NCBI GenBank assembly: GCA_003345595.1 | Contig: PRDI01000104.1 | Location: 1 to 35,634, forward strand | Direction of reading: 5' to 3' | DNA length: 35,634 bases | DNA from: Candidatus Thorarchaeota archaeon | GTDB lineage: Archaea > Asgardarchaeota > Thorarchaeia > Thorarchaeales > Thorarchaeaceae | Shown here: positions 1 to 7,700 of the stretch, piece after piece | Numbering within the stretch: position 1 is the first letter of the stretch | Layout: each line of letters begins with the position of its first letter | The notes under the pieces: model-generated | Seen by the model: the letters and a program-made list of their open reading frames with translations, nothing else | Told to the model about the DNA's origin: nothing | Database searches by the model: none | Program-made: the position numbers and the translations under genes

Positions 1-53
1 TGAACATTGGCCGTGCAGTAAGGGTACTCTACGTAACGGACGTCATCGCATCC

Positions 54-2039
54 ATGACCACACTGCCAATTCTCATAGGGGATGTCTTGTATCTCTTTAT
101 GTTTGGGTTGCTTCTGCTTGCAGCTGCACTACTACGTTCCAGAGCACTGCCGTCCACGATGTATGACATTGGCGTGGTTCTTCTGGTCCTGTCCGCTCTG
201 GCAATCCATGGACTCATCTACTTCCTCATTGTACCAAATGAATCGCAGTTTCAGCTTCAAGTGATCGGCATGGTTCTAGGAGTCGCGTCTGCTGCGACAA
301 TCCTGTTGTCAGGCGCCATCTGGTCGCGGCAGCCGGCGCCAGAAAGAACGTATAATCTCGCACAGATGACTGTAGGCTTCACGTTGTTCGGTCTTTCCTG
401 GTTCCCCACAGTGATGACCATGTACTTCTCATCCATCATCTGGAGTATGTCGTTCATCCTGCGATCAGTGGGACTGTGCGTGCTAAACATAGCAGTCATG
501 GCGCCCTTTCTAATCAAAGTAGGAATGAAGCAACTGCGAGCATACGAGTTTGCGCTGATGGTTTCACTACTCGCACTGATTCCTGCGTTCATCACTGTCG
601 TGGCAGAGCGCTTCATGCTGGGCTTCTACTATGCTGGCAGGGACACGTACTATGTGACACACGTCGGCACAGCCATACTGTCAGCGGTCATGGCGTTCTT
701 GGTGATGGCCTATAACCAGCAAAGACGCGCCATGAACAGGTATCCCCTAATCTGGCTCTATCTAGGATGGTCGGTGATCCAAGTCTTCCTTGTCGTGAGT
801 GCAGCCCTGAGCCCGGAGCAACCCTTCCACGAGTCATTGATTCCATACATTATCGGAAGCCTCCTCTTCCTCGTCATGTTGCCTCTCGCTGTGAGGTGGA
901 CCAGGAGCCCACCGCGTCCTGTCACGATTCACATTCGGCTGCGATTGATTGTTCTCGGGATGCTCGCGGTCTTCTTGATCATTCTGCTTAGCACGGGTAT
1001 TCAGGACATTCTCGTGTCCATATTTCCAGCTCTCGATGAAAACCCTCTAGATCGCTCTTTCATGATCAGCGTTAACCTTCTAGTTATTTTCGCTCTAGTT
1101 TATCTGGCAATGGTGCTTGTCGAGAACTCGCGAGGACGTGTCTCTGTTGATGTCTTGTCGGTCGCAATCCTTTCGGTATGGATTGCGCAAATGATACTCA
1201 AGGGCAATTATACGGACTGGACTGCGGGTTGGTGGAGTGCAGAGATGCTCCTGCTTCTCGCGCTATTATTCGGGCCGGCGGTGCTAGTATTCATCTATGT
1301 CAAAGAGCTTGTGAGAGCTGAATCAGCTCAACGAAAAGCAACATTGTTCGCAGACCTGCTGGTTCACGACATCTCCAACTTCCATCAAGCGATACTCGTG
1401 TGCCTCAATCTCTTGGAGATGGAAGATCTGCCAAACGGGCTCAGAGAGCGGACTCTGCAGGATGCAAGTTCAGAGCTCATGAGGGCGGACCATCTGATAA
1501 GGAACGTCAGACGGTTGGGCATGGTGGACAGTGTCACCGAAGAATCCCTTGTCCCTGTCGACGTGGTTCAGACAGCTCAAGAAGCGTTCCAGACAGCAGC
1601 AAGAAGTGCCGCGGCTGACGGTTTCAGCTTCAGCATGAACAGAACAATCGGCGAGTGCTTCGTGGTCGCAAACGCTCTTCTCGCAGATGTGTTTCTGAAC
1701 CTCTTCCACAACTCGGTGGAGTACGCATCGGACGACAAGTCCATCGAGATAGCTATTAGTCCACTTGCAGAGAACGGTCGCGACTATTGGGAGATTCGAG
1801 TGACTGACCATAGTGCTGGAATCGAGCCTAGACGTAAGGCTAAGCTGTTCGAAAGATACATGGATGGTGCTCACGGCACAGGTCTCGGGCTATGGGTGGT
1901 CAAAGCCCTTGTCGACGCCTTCGGGGGCAAAGTGTCCGTCGAAGACCGGATCAAGGGGGACTATACAAAGGGCATAGTATTCGTTATTACCCTAGCTGCA
2001 GCCAAACGAGCTATCTCAGACTCCTCAAGCAATCTCTGA
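54..2039 (+). CDS. Multi-pass membrane sensor histidine kinase
   Basis: This is a membrane histidine kinase that would autophosphorylate on histidine using ATP. The first ~420 of 661 residues hold about a dozen hydrophobic segments with no recognisable periplasmic sensor domain, so the signal may be sensed in or at the membrane. The dimerisation motif HDISNFHQ carries the likely phospho-acceptor His438. The ATPase domain follows, with an N box around NLFHNSVEY (Asn549/Asn553), a G1-like DHSAGIEP and a G2 GTGLGL near residue 608. The HDxxN form of the H box is, as far as I know, common in archaeal kinases. No response regulator is encoded in the window, so the partner is unknown. ATG 54 is the first start, but the frame stays open to base 3 with no other start codon, so an extension beyond the left edge cannot be excluded. 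Confidence 0.9.
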   Translation: MTTLPILIGDVLYLFMFGLLLLAAALLRSRALPSTMYDIGVVLLVLSALAIHGLIYFLIVPNESQFQLQVIGMVLGVASAATILLSGAIWSRQPAPERTYNLAQMTVGFTLFGLSWFPTVMTMYFSSIIWSMSFILRSVGLCVLNIAVMAPFLIKVGMKQLRAYEFALMVSLLALIPAFITVVAERFMLGFYYAGRDTYYVTHVGTAILSAVMAFLVMAYNQQRRAMNRYPLIWLYLGWSVIQVFLVVSAALSPEQPFHESLIPYIIGSLLFLVMLPLAVRWTRSPPRPVTIHIRLRLIVLGMLAVFLIILLSTGIQDILVSIFPALDENPLDRSFMISVNLLVIFALVYLAMVLVENSRGRVSVDVLSVAILSVWIAQMILKGNYTDWTAGWWSAEMLLLLALLFGPAVLVFIYVKELVRAESAQRKATLFADLLVHDISNFHQAILVCLNLLEMEDLPNGLRERTLQDASSELMRADHLIRNVRRLGMVDSVTEESLVPVDVVQTAQEAFQTAARSAAADGFSFSMNRTIGECFVVANALLADVFLNLFHNSVEYASDDKSIEIAISPLAENGRDYWEIRVTDHSAGIEPRRKAKLFERYMDGAHGTGLGLWVVKALVDAFGGKVSVEDRIKGDYTKGIVFVITLAAAKRAISDSSSNL

Positions 2040-2144
2040 ACTACAATTGTCTAGCGGAAACCCGGACGCCATGACTGACACTATTTGACAACCCTTATCC
2101 GGCTGCCCTTTCTGAAGACCACATTGGCTCGGGGTCTATAGACG

Positions 2145-3227
2145 TTGAACTACCATATAGTACTCACAAGGCAATGCAACCTCGACTGCGTTTACTGTCA
2201 TGGAGGAGAGGAGCATGGGCCTCGTGCAGAGGTCGGCTATTCGCTGGATGATCTGGCCGCGTTTTTAGATCGGGATCATGACACCCAGCTGATGTTCTAT
2301 GGAGGCGAGCCGACCCTACGTGTACCGCTGATGGAACAGATTATGGACCGGTTTCCCCAAGCTCGATTCATGCTTCAGACAAACGCCCTTCTCCTCAACA
2401 GGATTCCGGAAGAGTACGTAAAGCGGTTTCACTCAATACTGGTTTCGATAGACGGCCCGAGACAGACAACAGACACGTATAGATCGCGTGGAGTATATGA
2501 CCGTGTTGTGGACAATGTCGGCTGGCTGAGAGAAGTCCACTACTCGGGAGACGTAGTAGCCCGCATGGCGGTTTCAGAACAGAGCGATGTCTACCGAGAC
2601 GTACGTCATCTGCTTGACATGGAGAATCCGAAGTTCGACCATGTTCATTGGCAGCTCAATGTGGTATGGGACGCAGAGGGCAACTGGACGGACTTTGATG
2701 GCTGGGTCAGAGAGTCATACAACCCGGGCATAGCCAGACTCGTGAACGACTGGGTACGAGTGATGGAGGATGGAACCGTCGAAGGAATCGTACCATTCTT
2801 GCCAGTAGTGCACACTCTTCTGACTGGAAAGCCGTCACGGCTCAGGTGCGGGTCAGGAATTGACACGTTCGTGATTCATGTTGATGGCTCAGTTGGAGTA
2901 TGCCCGATATCACCTGATTGGCCATTCTCGATAGTCGGTGACATTTGGACAACAGAACCGAGGTTGCTTGCGGACGTCATGAGCGTGGATGAGCCGTGCC
3001 CATCATGCACGGACTTCCCCGTTTGTGGCGGGAGGTGTCTGTTCGCGAACAAAGAGAGGCTGTGGGGGGAACAGGGCTTCAAGAAAATCTGTGGCACTGT
3101 CAAGCATATGATTGGCTGCCTTCGTGTTGTGTTGCCTCGAATAAGGGAATTGCTTGAGAGCGAAGTAATATCCGTCGAAGACTTCGATTACCCGCAGTAT
3201 AACAACGGTTGCGAAATCATTCCCTAG
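2145..3227 (+). CDS. Radical SAM/SPASM-domain protein
   Basis: This is a radical S-adenosylmethionine enzyme that would cleave SAM at a [4Fe-4S] cluster. The cluster motif CNLDCVYC sits at Cys11, Cys15 and Cys18, and FYGGEPT matches the SAM-binding GGEP motif. The C-terminal third (about residues 235-330) has a cysteine-rich SPASM-like region including CPSC, FPVCGGRC and later single cysteines, which in related enzymes holds auxiliary clusters. SPASM members often modify peptides; the substrate here is unknown. The start is TTG at 2145: an in-frame TAG ends at 2141 and TTG is the first start after it, giving the short N-terminus typical of the fold. The tail ends YNNGCEIIP with an isolated cysteine. 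The stop overlaps the convergent GNAT gene. It resembles archaeal radical SAM families annotated as putative peptide-modifying enzymes. Confidence 0.88.
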   Translation: MNYHIVLTRQCNLDCVYCHGGEEHGPRAEVGYSLDDLAAFLDRDHDTQLMFYGGEPTLRVPLMEQIMDRFPQARFMLQTNALLLNRIPEEYVKRFHSILVSIDGPRQTTDTYRSRGVYDRVVDNVGWLREVHYSGDVVARMAVSEQSDVYRDVRHLLDMENPKFDHVHWQLNVVWDAEGNWTDFDGWVRESYNPGIARLVNDWVRVMEDGTVEGIVPFLPVVHTLLTGKPSRLRCGSGIDTFVIHVDGSVGVCPISPDWPFSIVGDIWTTEPRLLADVMSVDEPCPSCTDFPVCGGRCLFANKERLWGEQGFKKICGTVKHMIGCLRVVLPRIRELLESEVISVEDFDYPQYNNGCEIIP

Positions 3228-3730
3228 AGGTCTTCCTCGTCCTCTGATTCTGGAACTTCGAACAGATCCTTCTGCAAGAGAATGATGTCCTCACCTGCAT
3301 GTCGGACCCGCTTCATCTGCTTGTAGCCAATGCCTTCATAGAACTTCGTCTGCGTGTCAGTCGTGCCTGACACTTCAAGCTGGACACACTTAGCCCCCAT
3401 ATGTGTCAAAAGGTTCTCGCCATACTCAACCAGAAAGGTGCCTATGCGACGGTTCCTGAACTTCTCTCGAACAGCGACTCGACTTATGGTTCCTACCTGA
3501 CCCTGTAGCTGAACTCTCATCGTACCCACGATGGCATCTCCAATGAGAGCCACATACACATTACCCATCTGAATATACCGCGATATCTTGTCCAGGCCCT
3601 CCTGAAGCACAGCAGGGTCTCCTCCCAGCTGTTTCTTCACGCCTCCGTAAGCTTCTTGTACTATGGATCTTACGATTGAGGTTTCGCCGAGATCTGCACG
3701 ACGAATCGATATTTCAGCATAATTGTACAC
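3224..3730 (-). CDS. GNAT family N-acetyltransferase
   Basis: This is an acetyl-CoA dependent N-acetyltransferase of the GCN5 fold. The acetyl-CoA binding stretch is VREKFRNRRIGTFLVEYGE, preceded by the beta strands VGTMRVQLQG and VGTISRVAV, and followed by the FYEGIGYKQMKR element typical of the fold's end. The frame extends up to a TTG at 3775, but a TATA-like box lies inside that extension. A GGTGA sits eight bases before the GTG at 3730, so I choose 3730 (168 residues). The C-terminus is very acidic (PESEDEEDL). The stop overlaps the radical SAM stop in a shared CTAG. The substrate cannot be told; it could modify a protein N-terminus, a small amine or an antibiotic. Confidence 0.85.
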   Translation of the reverse strand: MYNYAEISIRRADLGETSIVRSIVQEAYGGVKKQLGGDPAVLQEGLDKISRYIQMGNVYVALIGDAIVGTMRVQLQGQVGTISRVAVREKFRNRRIGTFLVEYGENLLTHMGAKCVQLEVSGTTDTQTKFYEGIGYKQMKRVRHAGEDIILLQKDLFEVPESEDEEDL

Positions 3731-3738
3731 AGCAGAAA

Positions 3739-3743
3739 TCACC
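3739..3743 (-). promoter_or_regulatory. Ribosome binding site deciding a GTG start
   Basis: On the minus strand this reads GGTGA, eight bases before the GTG at 3730. It supports the internal GTG over the upstream TTG at 3775 as the GNAT start. Confidence 0.5.
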
Positions 3744-3759
3744 GCTAGTGTGACGTTGG

Positions 3760-3770
3760 AAAATAGATAC
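3760..3770 (-). promoter_or_regulatory. TATA-like box for the minus-strand GNAT gene
   Basis: The minus strand reads GTATCTATTTT about 30-40 bases before the chosen GTG start. This is the right distance for an archaeal TBP site followed by a short leader. Confidence 0.35.
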
Positions 3771-3906
3771 CCCAATCAGACATAAAGTATTTGGACACAG
3801 GAACCTCGTACAGCCCATCTAGGCCTTGAGACTAGACAAGAATAGCGGTACGACATGAACAAATGTCGCCCGACGAGATTCGACTATGGACAGGGTTGAG
3901 GCGTGG

Positions 3907-4422
3907 ATGACGACAAGTGAAATCCTGATACGAACTAAGGAACGTTCCGACAGTCACTGGATATCCGAGCTTCTCAAGGCCAAGTGGGCATCCGTGCGGA
4001 TCGTTACGCGTGGCAGGATCCATGACGCCACGAAACTCGCCGCGTTCTTGGCGATCGTCAATGGCAGCAGAGCTGGTCTCATAACCTACAGGGTCGAGAG
4101 GAGAGAGTGCCAGATAGTGAGTCTGAATAGTCTCGTCGAAAACATGGGTGTGGGCAAAGCTCTTCTCACTATGCTGGAGCGTGATGCTTCCTCCCGGGGC
4201 TGCAAGAGGATATGGCTGGTAACAACGAACGACAATACTGACGCACTGCGTTTCTACCAGAAGAGAGGCTTCAGAATCGCAGCACTGTACCCGGGAACCA
4301 TTCGGGACTCGAGAAGACTCAAACCTGAGATACCAATGAAAGGACTCGACGATATCCCGATCCTTGATGAAATCGAACTGGAGAAGACCTTAGGAATCCA
4401 CCAAACAATTAGTCCTCAGTGA
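3907..4422 (+). CDS. GNAT family N-acetyltransferase
   Basis: This is a second GCN5-fold acetyltransferase, divergent from the first and not a close paralogue of it. The acetyl-CoA loop is MGVGKALLTMLERDASSRG, followed by the beta strand IWLVTTNDNTDALRFYQ and GFRIAALYPG, the usual last elements of the fold. An ATG at 3886 is also possible. I prefer the ATG at 3907 because GAGG lies five bases before it, giving 171 residues starting MTTSEILIR. The tail PILDEIELEKTL is commonly seen in a subfamily of GNATs that act on small molecules or proteins; the substrate is not predictable. The neighbouring gene is the small membrane protein at 4492, which has its own promoter. Confidence 0.85.
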   Translation: MTTSEILIRTKERSDSHWISELLKAKWASVRIVTRGRIHDATKLAAFLAIVNGSRAGLITYRVERRECQIVSLNSLVENMGVGKALLTMLERDASSRGCKRIWLVTTNDNTDALRFYQKRGFRIAALYPGTIRDSRRLKPEIPMKGLDDIPILDEIELEKTLGIHQTISPQ

Positions 4423-4444
4423 CACACGGCGACCAGCAGGTTAC

Positions 4445-4453
4445 TTTAATAAA
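4445..4453 (+). promoter_or_regulatory. TATA-like box
   Basis: TTTAATAAA lies 38-46 bases before the ATG at 4492 and 27-35 bases before the GGAGG that serves it. It supports independent transcription of the small gene. Confidence 0.5.
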
Positions 4454-4479
4454 GTCCATGCCCTCTTTTGGAGTTGTCT

Positions 4480-4484
4480 GGAGG
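4480..4484 (+). promoter_or_regulatory. Strong ribosome binding site
   Basis: GGAGG is placed seven bases before the ATG at 4492. It is the best evidence that the 48-codon frame is translated. Confidence 0.6.
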
Positions 4485-4491
4485 ACACAGC

Positions 4492-4638
4492 ATGCCACGC
4501 AAGAAGAAGGATGAAATGTCCGAGTCCCAGAAACTCACCCCAAGAGACAAGAAGGAAATCGAAGAGGGTGCCTGTGTGAATTGTGCGGTGGCGACCTTCC
4601 TGTTCGTTGTTGTTGTGATGGCCGCGATGCTTCTCTGA
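4492..4638 (+). CDS. Small tail-anchored membrane protein (48 residues)
   Basis: I do not recognise this short gene, but it is well supported by an upstream TATA-like box and a GGAGG at ideal spacing. The first ~25 residues are highly charged (MPRKKKDEMSESQKLTPRDK...). A CVNC pair follows at the membrane border, then one hydrophobic segment of about 17 residues (VATFLFVVVVMAAMLL) that ends the protein. This topology is a cytoplasmic N-terminus with a C-terminal anchor. Size and layout recall archaeal Sec61-beta, but the conserved Ser-Gly-Ala-Gly-Leu stretch of that family is absent, so I do not assign it. The CxxC could bind metal or be lipid- or thiol-modified; that is a guess. Confidence 0.6.
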   Translation: MPRKKKDEMSESQKLTPRDKKEIEEGACVNCAVATFLFVVVVMAAMLL

Positions 4639-4682
4639 ACAAGATAATATGTCGGAGGGCTACTGTTTTCGACATCCCCTGT

Positions 4683-4718
4683 GGAGGCGTCGAGTTCGGC
4701 TTCGTCTCGACGCTCTCC
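4683..4718. other. Long stem-loop between convergent genes
   Basis: GCGTCGAG (4687-4694) pairs perfectly with CTCGACGC (4706-4713) around an 11-base loop. Four further pairs extend the stem past one bulged base. It lies in the 190-base gap between the small plus-strand gene and the end of the minus-strand membrane protein. It could act at transcript 3' ends on either strand, or be part of a small RNA. No poly-T tract follows. Confidence 0.4.
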
Positions 4719-4828
4719 GAAGTCAGACGATGATTGTGATCCACAAGGACCCTGAAAAACGCCGCATAGAGTCCCAAGTCCTGGACCTCGGAGTTCGGCA
4801 GCCGTCCATGCGGCGACTAAGGCAGCTT

Positions 4829-6220
4829 CTACTTCTTCTTATCTTCGTCCTCTTCTTCCTCGCCAAGCCGCTTGCCAGGCTTGAGCCTTTTTGAGCTGTC
4901 GACAGAGAGTCTGCCCGGCGGAGGAGTAGACAGGTCATATCCTGGTTTGCCCTTCTTTATCCCCTCTGCCCTCTCGCTCGGCCACGCCTCACCGGGCGCT
5001 GGCACGTGTTCAGCTATGTCTTTGTCCAGCTTTCCTGGCTCCACAGGTACGCCAGACTCTTTGACTTTCTCCACAATTCTCTCAACTCTTTGCCTCCTCA
5101 GGTAGAACAATGAAGAGAAGATAGCTCCTAGCGGGAACGCAGTGAGCTTTGCTATATCCTTGAAGAGGTATGTCGCCGGAGCATTGGACACCCAATCGTT
5201 GTTGAACCATTGTCCAATGATAGAACCGGGTGTGGCCGAGATCACAATGATGCTGTCAACAAAGAAGAACCCGCTCGCCAAGAAGAATGTCAGAAGTGGA
5301 CCTAGGTCCCGGAGTCTGGAACGCGACTCCTCGACGGACTCGGTTACTGTTCGTCCAATACCACTCATTGCGTAGGCAAGGAAGAACAGAGTAATCGCGA
5401 TATCTGCAGCATTCATCTGCGGCGGTCCGGACCTCCGCATTACATTCACCAAGAAATAGCCCGCGTAGATTGAGATGAAAACAGTCAGTAATGCCACATT
5501 CAACGCCGCACCTCTTGCGGCATAGCGGAAGAATGTGAGTAATGACACCAAGGCAAACAACCCCATCATAAGGTACGCTACGATCAGACCTTGGAAGTTG
5601 CTCGCCAAGTTGGTCAAAGCGTTCGGGAAGATACCAACGATTGTCGTGCCAATCCCCAAGAAGTTATTTGGAATCAACCACAGTGCCGCCAGGGCTTCGC
5701 CTGCGATAAGTCCTATTCCAATCAGGAGAATGACGAAACTCCCAAGCCCGATGGCCACGCCACCTTTCTTGGGCTCGGCGATTGTTGCTATTCTCAGACT
5801 AGTCCTGGCAGAGAGATACGCCTGAAATGCTATCCAGCCCAGCCAACCGAAGACCGCGAAGAAGTACAATGCCGTACGGCCTAGACCTATTGATATGAAG
5901 ACCGCAATGGCAAAGGACACGGCCATCCAAGAGAGACCCTTCATTTCGGTGATCCGACCTCGGCCTCGGCTCGTTATCCACAGTCTGTCGAGCTTCAGAA
6001 GTGCAAGCAGAGTTCCCACGCCAAAGTAGATCGCACCAGTTGCACCTACGTAGACGAAGAAGTTCACGAGTGGTTCCTCAAGTGGAGTACCGACAGAATT
6101 GGTGATTATGTATGAAACAAAAAGCGCTAGGAATGTCGTTGCCACAAACACAGTTAGGTATGCGACATATCTCCGGGTTTTGAAGAAGACTTTCAGACCA
6201 TCGAACAGTGGAATTGGCAC
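4829..6220 (-). CDS. Large multi-pass membrane protein of unknown function
   Basis: I do not recognise the family. The 463-residue product begins with a short cytoplasmic stretch and has about ten to eleven hydrophobic segments up to residue ~370. A charged tail of ~95 residues follows, rich in Pro, Lys and Glu and ending EEEEDEDKKK. There is no obvious transporter signature, P-loop or catalytic motif. Short polar loops such as ITSRGRGRITEMKG and RSRLRDLG may be cytoplasmic. The start is GTG: a TAA stop lies directly upstream in frame, and GGAGG is eight bases before the GTG. A TATA-like box lies further upstream. It is convergent with the small gene at 4492. It is likely lineage-restricted. 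Confidence 0.75.
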   Translation of the reverse strand: MPIPLFDGLKVFFKTRRYVAYLTVFVATTFLALFVSYIITNSVGTPLEEPLVNFFVYVGATGAIYFGVGTLLALLKLDRLWITSRGRGRITEMKGLSWMAVSFAIAVFISIGLGRTALYFFAVFGWLGWIAFQAYLSARTSLRIATIAEPKKGGVAIGLGSFVILLIGIGLIAGEALAALWLIPNNFLGIGTTIVGIFPNALTNLASNFQGLIVAYLMMGLFALVSLLTFFRYAARGAALNVALLTVFISIYAGYFLVNVMRRSGPPQMNAADIAITLFFLAYAMSGIGRTVTESVEESRSRLRDLGPLLTFFLASGFFFVDSIIVISATPGSIIGQWFNNDWVSNAPATYLFKDIAKLTAFPLGAIFSSLFYLRRQRVERIVEKVKESGVPVEPGKLDKDIAEHVPAPGEAWPSERAEGIKKGKPGYDLSTPPPGRLSVDSSKRLKPGKRLGEEEEDEDKKK

Positions 6221-6228
6221 TTAGGCAG

Positions 6229-6233
6229 CCTCC
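6229..6233 (-). promoter_or_regulatory. Ribosome binding site before a GTG start
   Basis: The minus strand reads GGAGG eight bases before the GTG at 6220, confirming the non-ATG start. Confidence 0.6.
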
Positions 6234-6256
6234 AATGGTTTGAGCATAACACATCA

Positions 6257-6266
6257 GGTAAAAACC
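6257..6266 (-). promoter_or_regulatory. TATA-like box
   Basis: The minus strand reads GGTTTTTACC about 37-46 bases before the GTG at 6220. It would place transcription start just before the ribosome binding site. Confidence 0.35.
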
Positions 6267-6399
6267 TTTTAGGCGGTCAGCGGCAGTCCCGATAATTCCG
6301 AAGAGAGATTCTGATTCCCTGTGGGAATGGTTTGTAGCAGCAGTTGACCAACTCATATGCCACTGGCTCAACCGAATGGGCCCTGATTCAGCCCTTCGA

Positions 6400-7257
6400 T
6401 CATACCTCGTCGAACTCGTCTGCCTTTAGTGTCAGTCTACGGGGGTTAGCCAACAGACTGAGCTCGTACCTATGCTGAGTCGGATGGGATTTCCCTCCAG
6501 CCCACGCCTTCAGTCCTTTGTCCAGTCTTTCTCTTATTTCATGTCTGTATTTGAGGGCTATGGCAAAACACTGCAAGACCCTGCAGAACCATTCATTCTC
6601 CGCTAATACTTCATCATTGACCGTTACGGTGAAGTCGCCTCCTATGTCGCCGAACTTGCTGTCTACTTTGGCGACAGGAGTATCATAGGCTAGCATGCGC
6701 ACAGTGAAGTCGTCTCCCACGGAAACACGCGCTCCTTCTATCCTGAAAACCTCGAAGTTGCCTTGGGGGCCAACGATGTAAAATGAGTAGCTCTCAGTGG
6801 CAAGGGCGCTACGTTTCGCTTGCCGGATGTAAGTGACCACATCGCTCTCTTTTGTCAGGACAGAGAACACCAAATAGGGAGCCTCGGAGGCAAAGCTAAG
6901 AGCGCACTCTTCGGCGACCATCTCTTCGAGTGACGCTATCCAGTTTCCATTGTTGGAGAATAGCTTGCATACCAACCGTCGCGACATCTCGTTTTTCTCG
7001 TCGCGCCACTGACCATTACGGATTGTTATGAACCCAATCTTCTCTCTGGGCGGGAGCTCTTTGGTCCCTTTCTTGAGCTTCGACTCGTCAATCTTGCCGA
7101 TTATGTCCGAGTCTTGCGTGAACTGGCGGCTCTTCGAACGCCAGTCCTCGTCCTTCTTGATGCCTACCTTGTCTGCGTGTATCCCTGTTGCGTAGAGATC
7201 CTGTGAGAGCAACCTGTATACGATGTTTCCACCGCGTTTCAATTCCTTGCCCGACAT
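6400..7257 (-). CDS. Hypothetical protein, possible LURP-one/tubby-like domain
   Basis: The 285-residue soluble protein has no signal peptide or membrane segment. The N-terminal half is charged and unrecognised. Roughly residues 145-235 read like a LURP-one-related/tubby-type beta barrel. A strand ESYSFYIVGPQGNFEVFRI is followed by VSVGDDFTVR, a PVAKVDSK strand, GDIGGDFTVTV and then a helix FCRVLQCFAIALKYRHEI, which would be the central hydrophobic helix of that fold. This is pattern resemblance only and could be wrong. The frame opens at a TTG at 7263, but the ATG at 7257 has GAGG seven bases before it, so I start there. It ends in KADEFDEV. A TATA-like CATAAAG lies about 45 bases upstream. 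Confidence 0.65.
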   Translation of the reverse strand: MSGKELKRGGNIVYRLLSQDLYATGIHADKVGIKKDEDWRSKSRQFTQDSDIIGKIDESKLKKGTKELPPREKIGFITIRNGQWRDEKNEMSRRLVCKLFSNNGNWIASLEEMVAEECALSFASEAPYLVFSVLTKESDVVTYIRQAKRSALATESYSFYIVGPQGNFEVFRIEGARVSVGDDFTVRMLAYDTPVAKVDSKFGDIGGDFTVTVNDEVLAENEWFCRVLQCFAIALKYRHEIRERLDKGLKAWAGGKSHPTQHRYELSLLANPRRLTLKADEFDEV

Positions 7258-7264
7258 AGCCAAG

Positions 7265-7268
7265 CCTC
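7265..7268 (-). promoter_or_regulatory. Ribosome binding site choosing ATG over TTG
   Basis: The minus strand reads GAGG seven bases before the ATG at 7257, too close to the TTG at 7263 to serve it. Confidence 0.5.
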
Positions 7269-7298
7269 GCCTTGCGTTGACGCCATATTGAGCAATTC

Positions 7299-7308
7299 CT
7301 CTTTATGA
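7299..7308. promoter_or_regulatory. TATA-like element usable on either strand
   Basis: The plus strand reads CTCTTTATGA and the minus strand TCATAAAGAG. On the minus strand it is about 42-51 bases before the ATG at 7257. On the plus strand it could start a transcript near 7333, at the left edge of the hairpin-rich region. Confidence 0.3.
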
Positions 7309-7339
7309 TTCTATTGATGGCAGACGCAAAGCCAGTACA

Positions 7340-7570
7340 AGACACCGGTGGCTATCCAGGATTCCTGGTGTACCGCTGAACACAAGGATGTTCATTTCGA
7401 GGAGAGCTGACACCTACGTGTCGCTCGGTAGAATACGAGCGACGCAAGCAACACTGACTATTCAAGGTCAGGAAGGAGGAGCCTGACTGGTCAGTGTGGG
7501 GAGCTGCTACCGCTGGAGTAGCGGCTTCCCAGCAGGTCGCCCACGGAGTAGAGAGCTGATCCTATTTTTA
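7340..7570. ncRNA. Hairpin-rich gap, candidate structured RNA
   Basis: The 437-base gap between the genes ending at 7701 and starting at 7257 has no credible reading frame but many stems. (a) CCAGG/CCTGG at 7356-7360/7364-7368, with CGGT/ACCG outside. (b) An 8-bp stem 7420-7427/7436-7443 with an 8-base loop. (c) An alternative GACAC/GTGTC stem 7409-7413/7418-7422 that excludes (b). (d) ACACTGAC/GTCAGTGT at 7451-7458/7490-7497, enclosing GTCAGG/CCTGAC at 7467-7472/7482-7487. (e) A 12-bp stem 7499-7510/7518-7530 with one bulge and one wobble. A T5 run (7565-7569) could end a plus transcript; its complement CTAAAAATA could be a promoter for a minus transcript. The family is unknown. From 7571 to 7700 I see nothing further. 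Confidence 0.4.
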
Positions 7571-7700
7571 GTCGTGCAATGGGTACGTAAGCACCCTCTC
7601 GCTCGGGTATCCACCTCATGCCCAAGGAAGGACCAAGATGGATAGAACATCAGAACCGAGATTCTATTCAGAAGACACCTATTCTGCCATGGAGTAGCTA

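Noticed and set aside
3855-3899. 14-codon cysteine-containing frame near the radical SAM enzyme, a possible modified peptide
   Set aside because: It is too short, has no ribosome binding site and overlaps the GNAT start region.
4649-4894. 81-codon plus-strand frame rich in Arg and Leu
   Set aside because: Its end is antisense to the charged tail of the membrane protein gene, and it lacks a ribosome binding site; it looks like a shadow.
7466-7488. GGTCAGGAAGGAGGAGCC resembling SRP RNA helix 8
   Set aside because: The apical GGAA stem and the surrounding helices expected of archaeal SRP RNA are missing; the likeness is probably chance.
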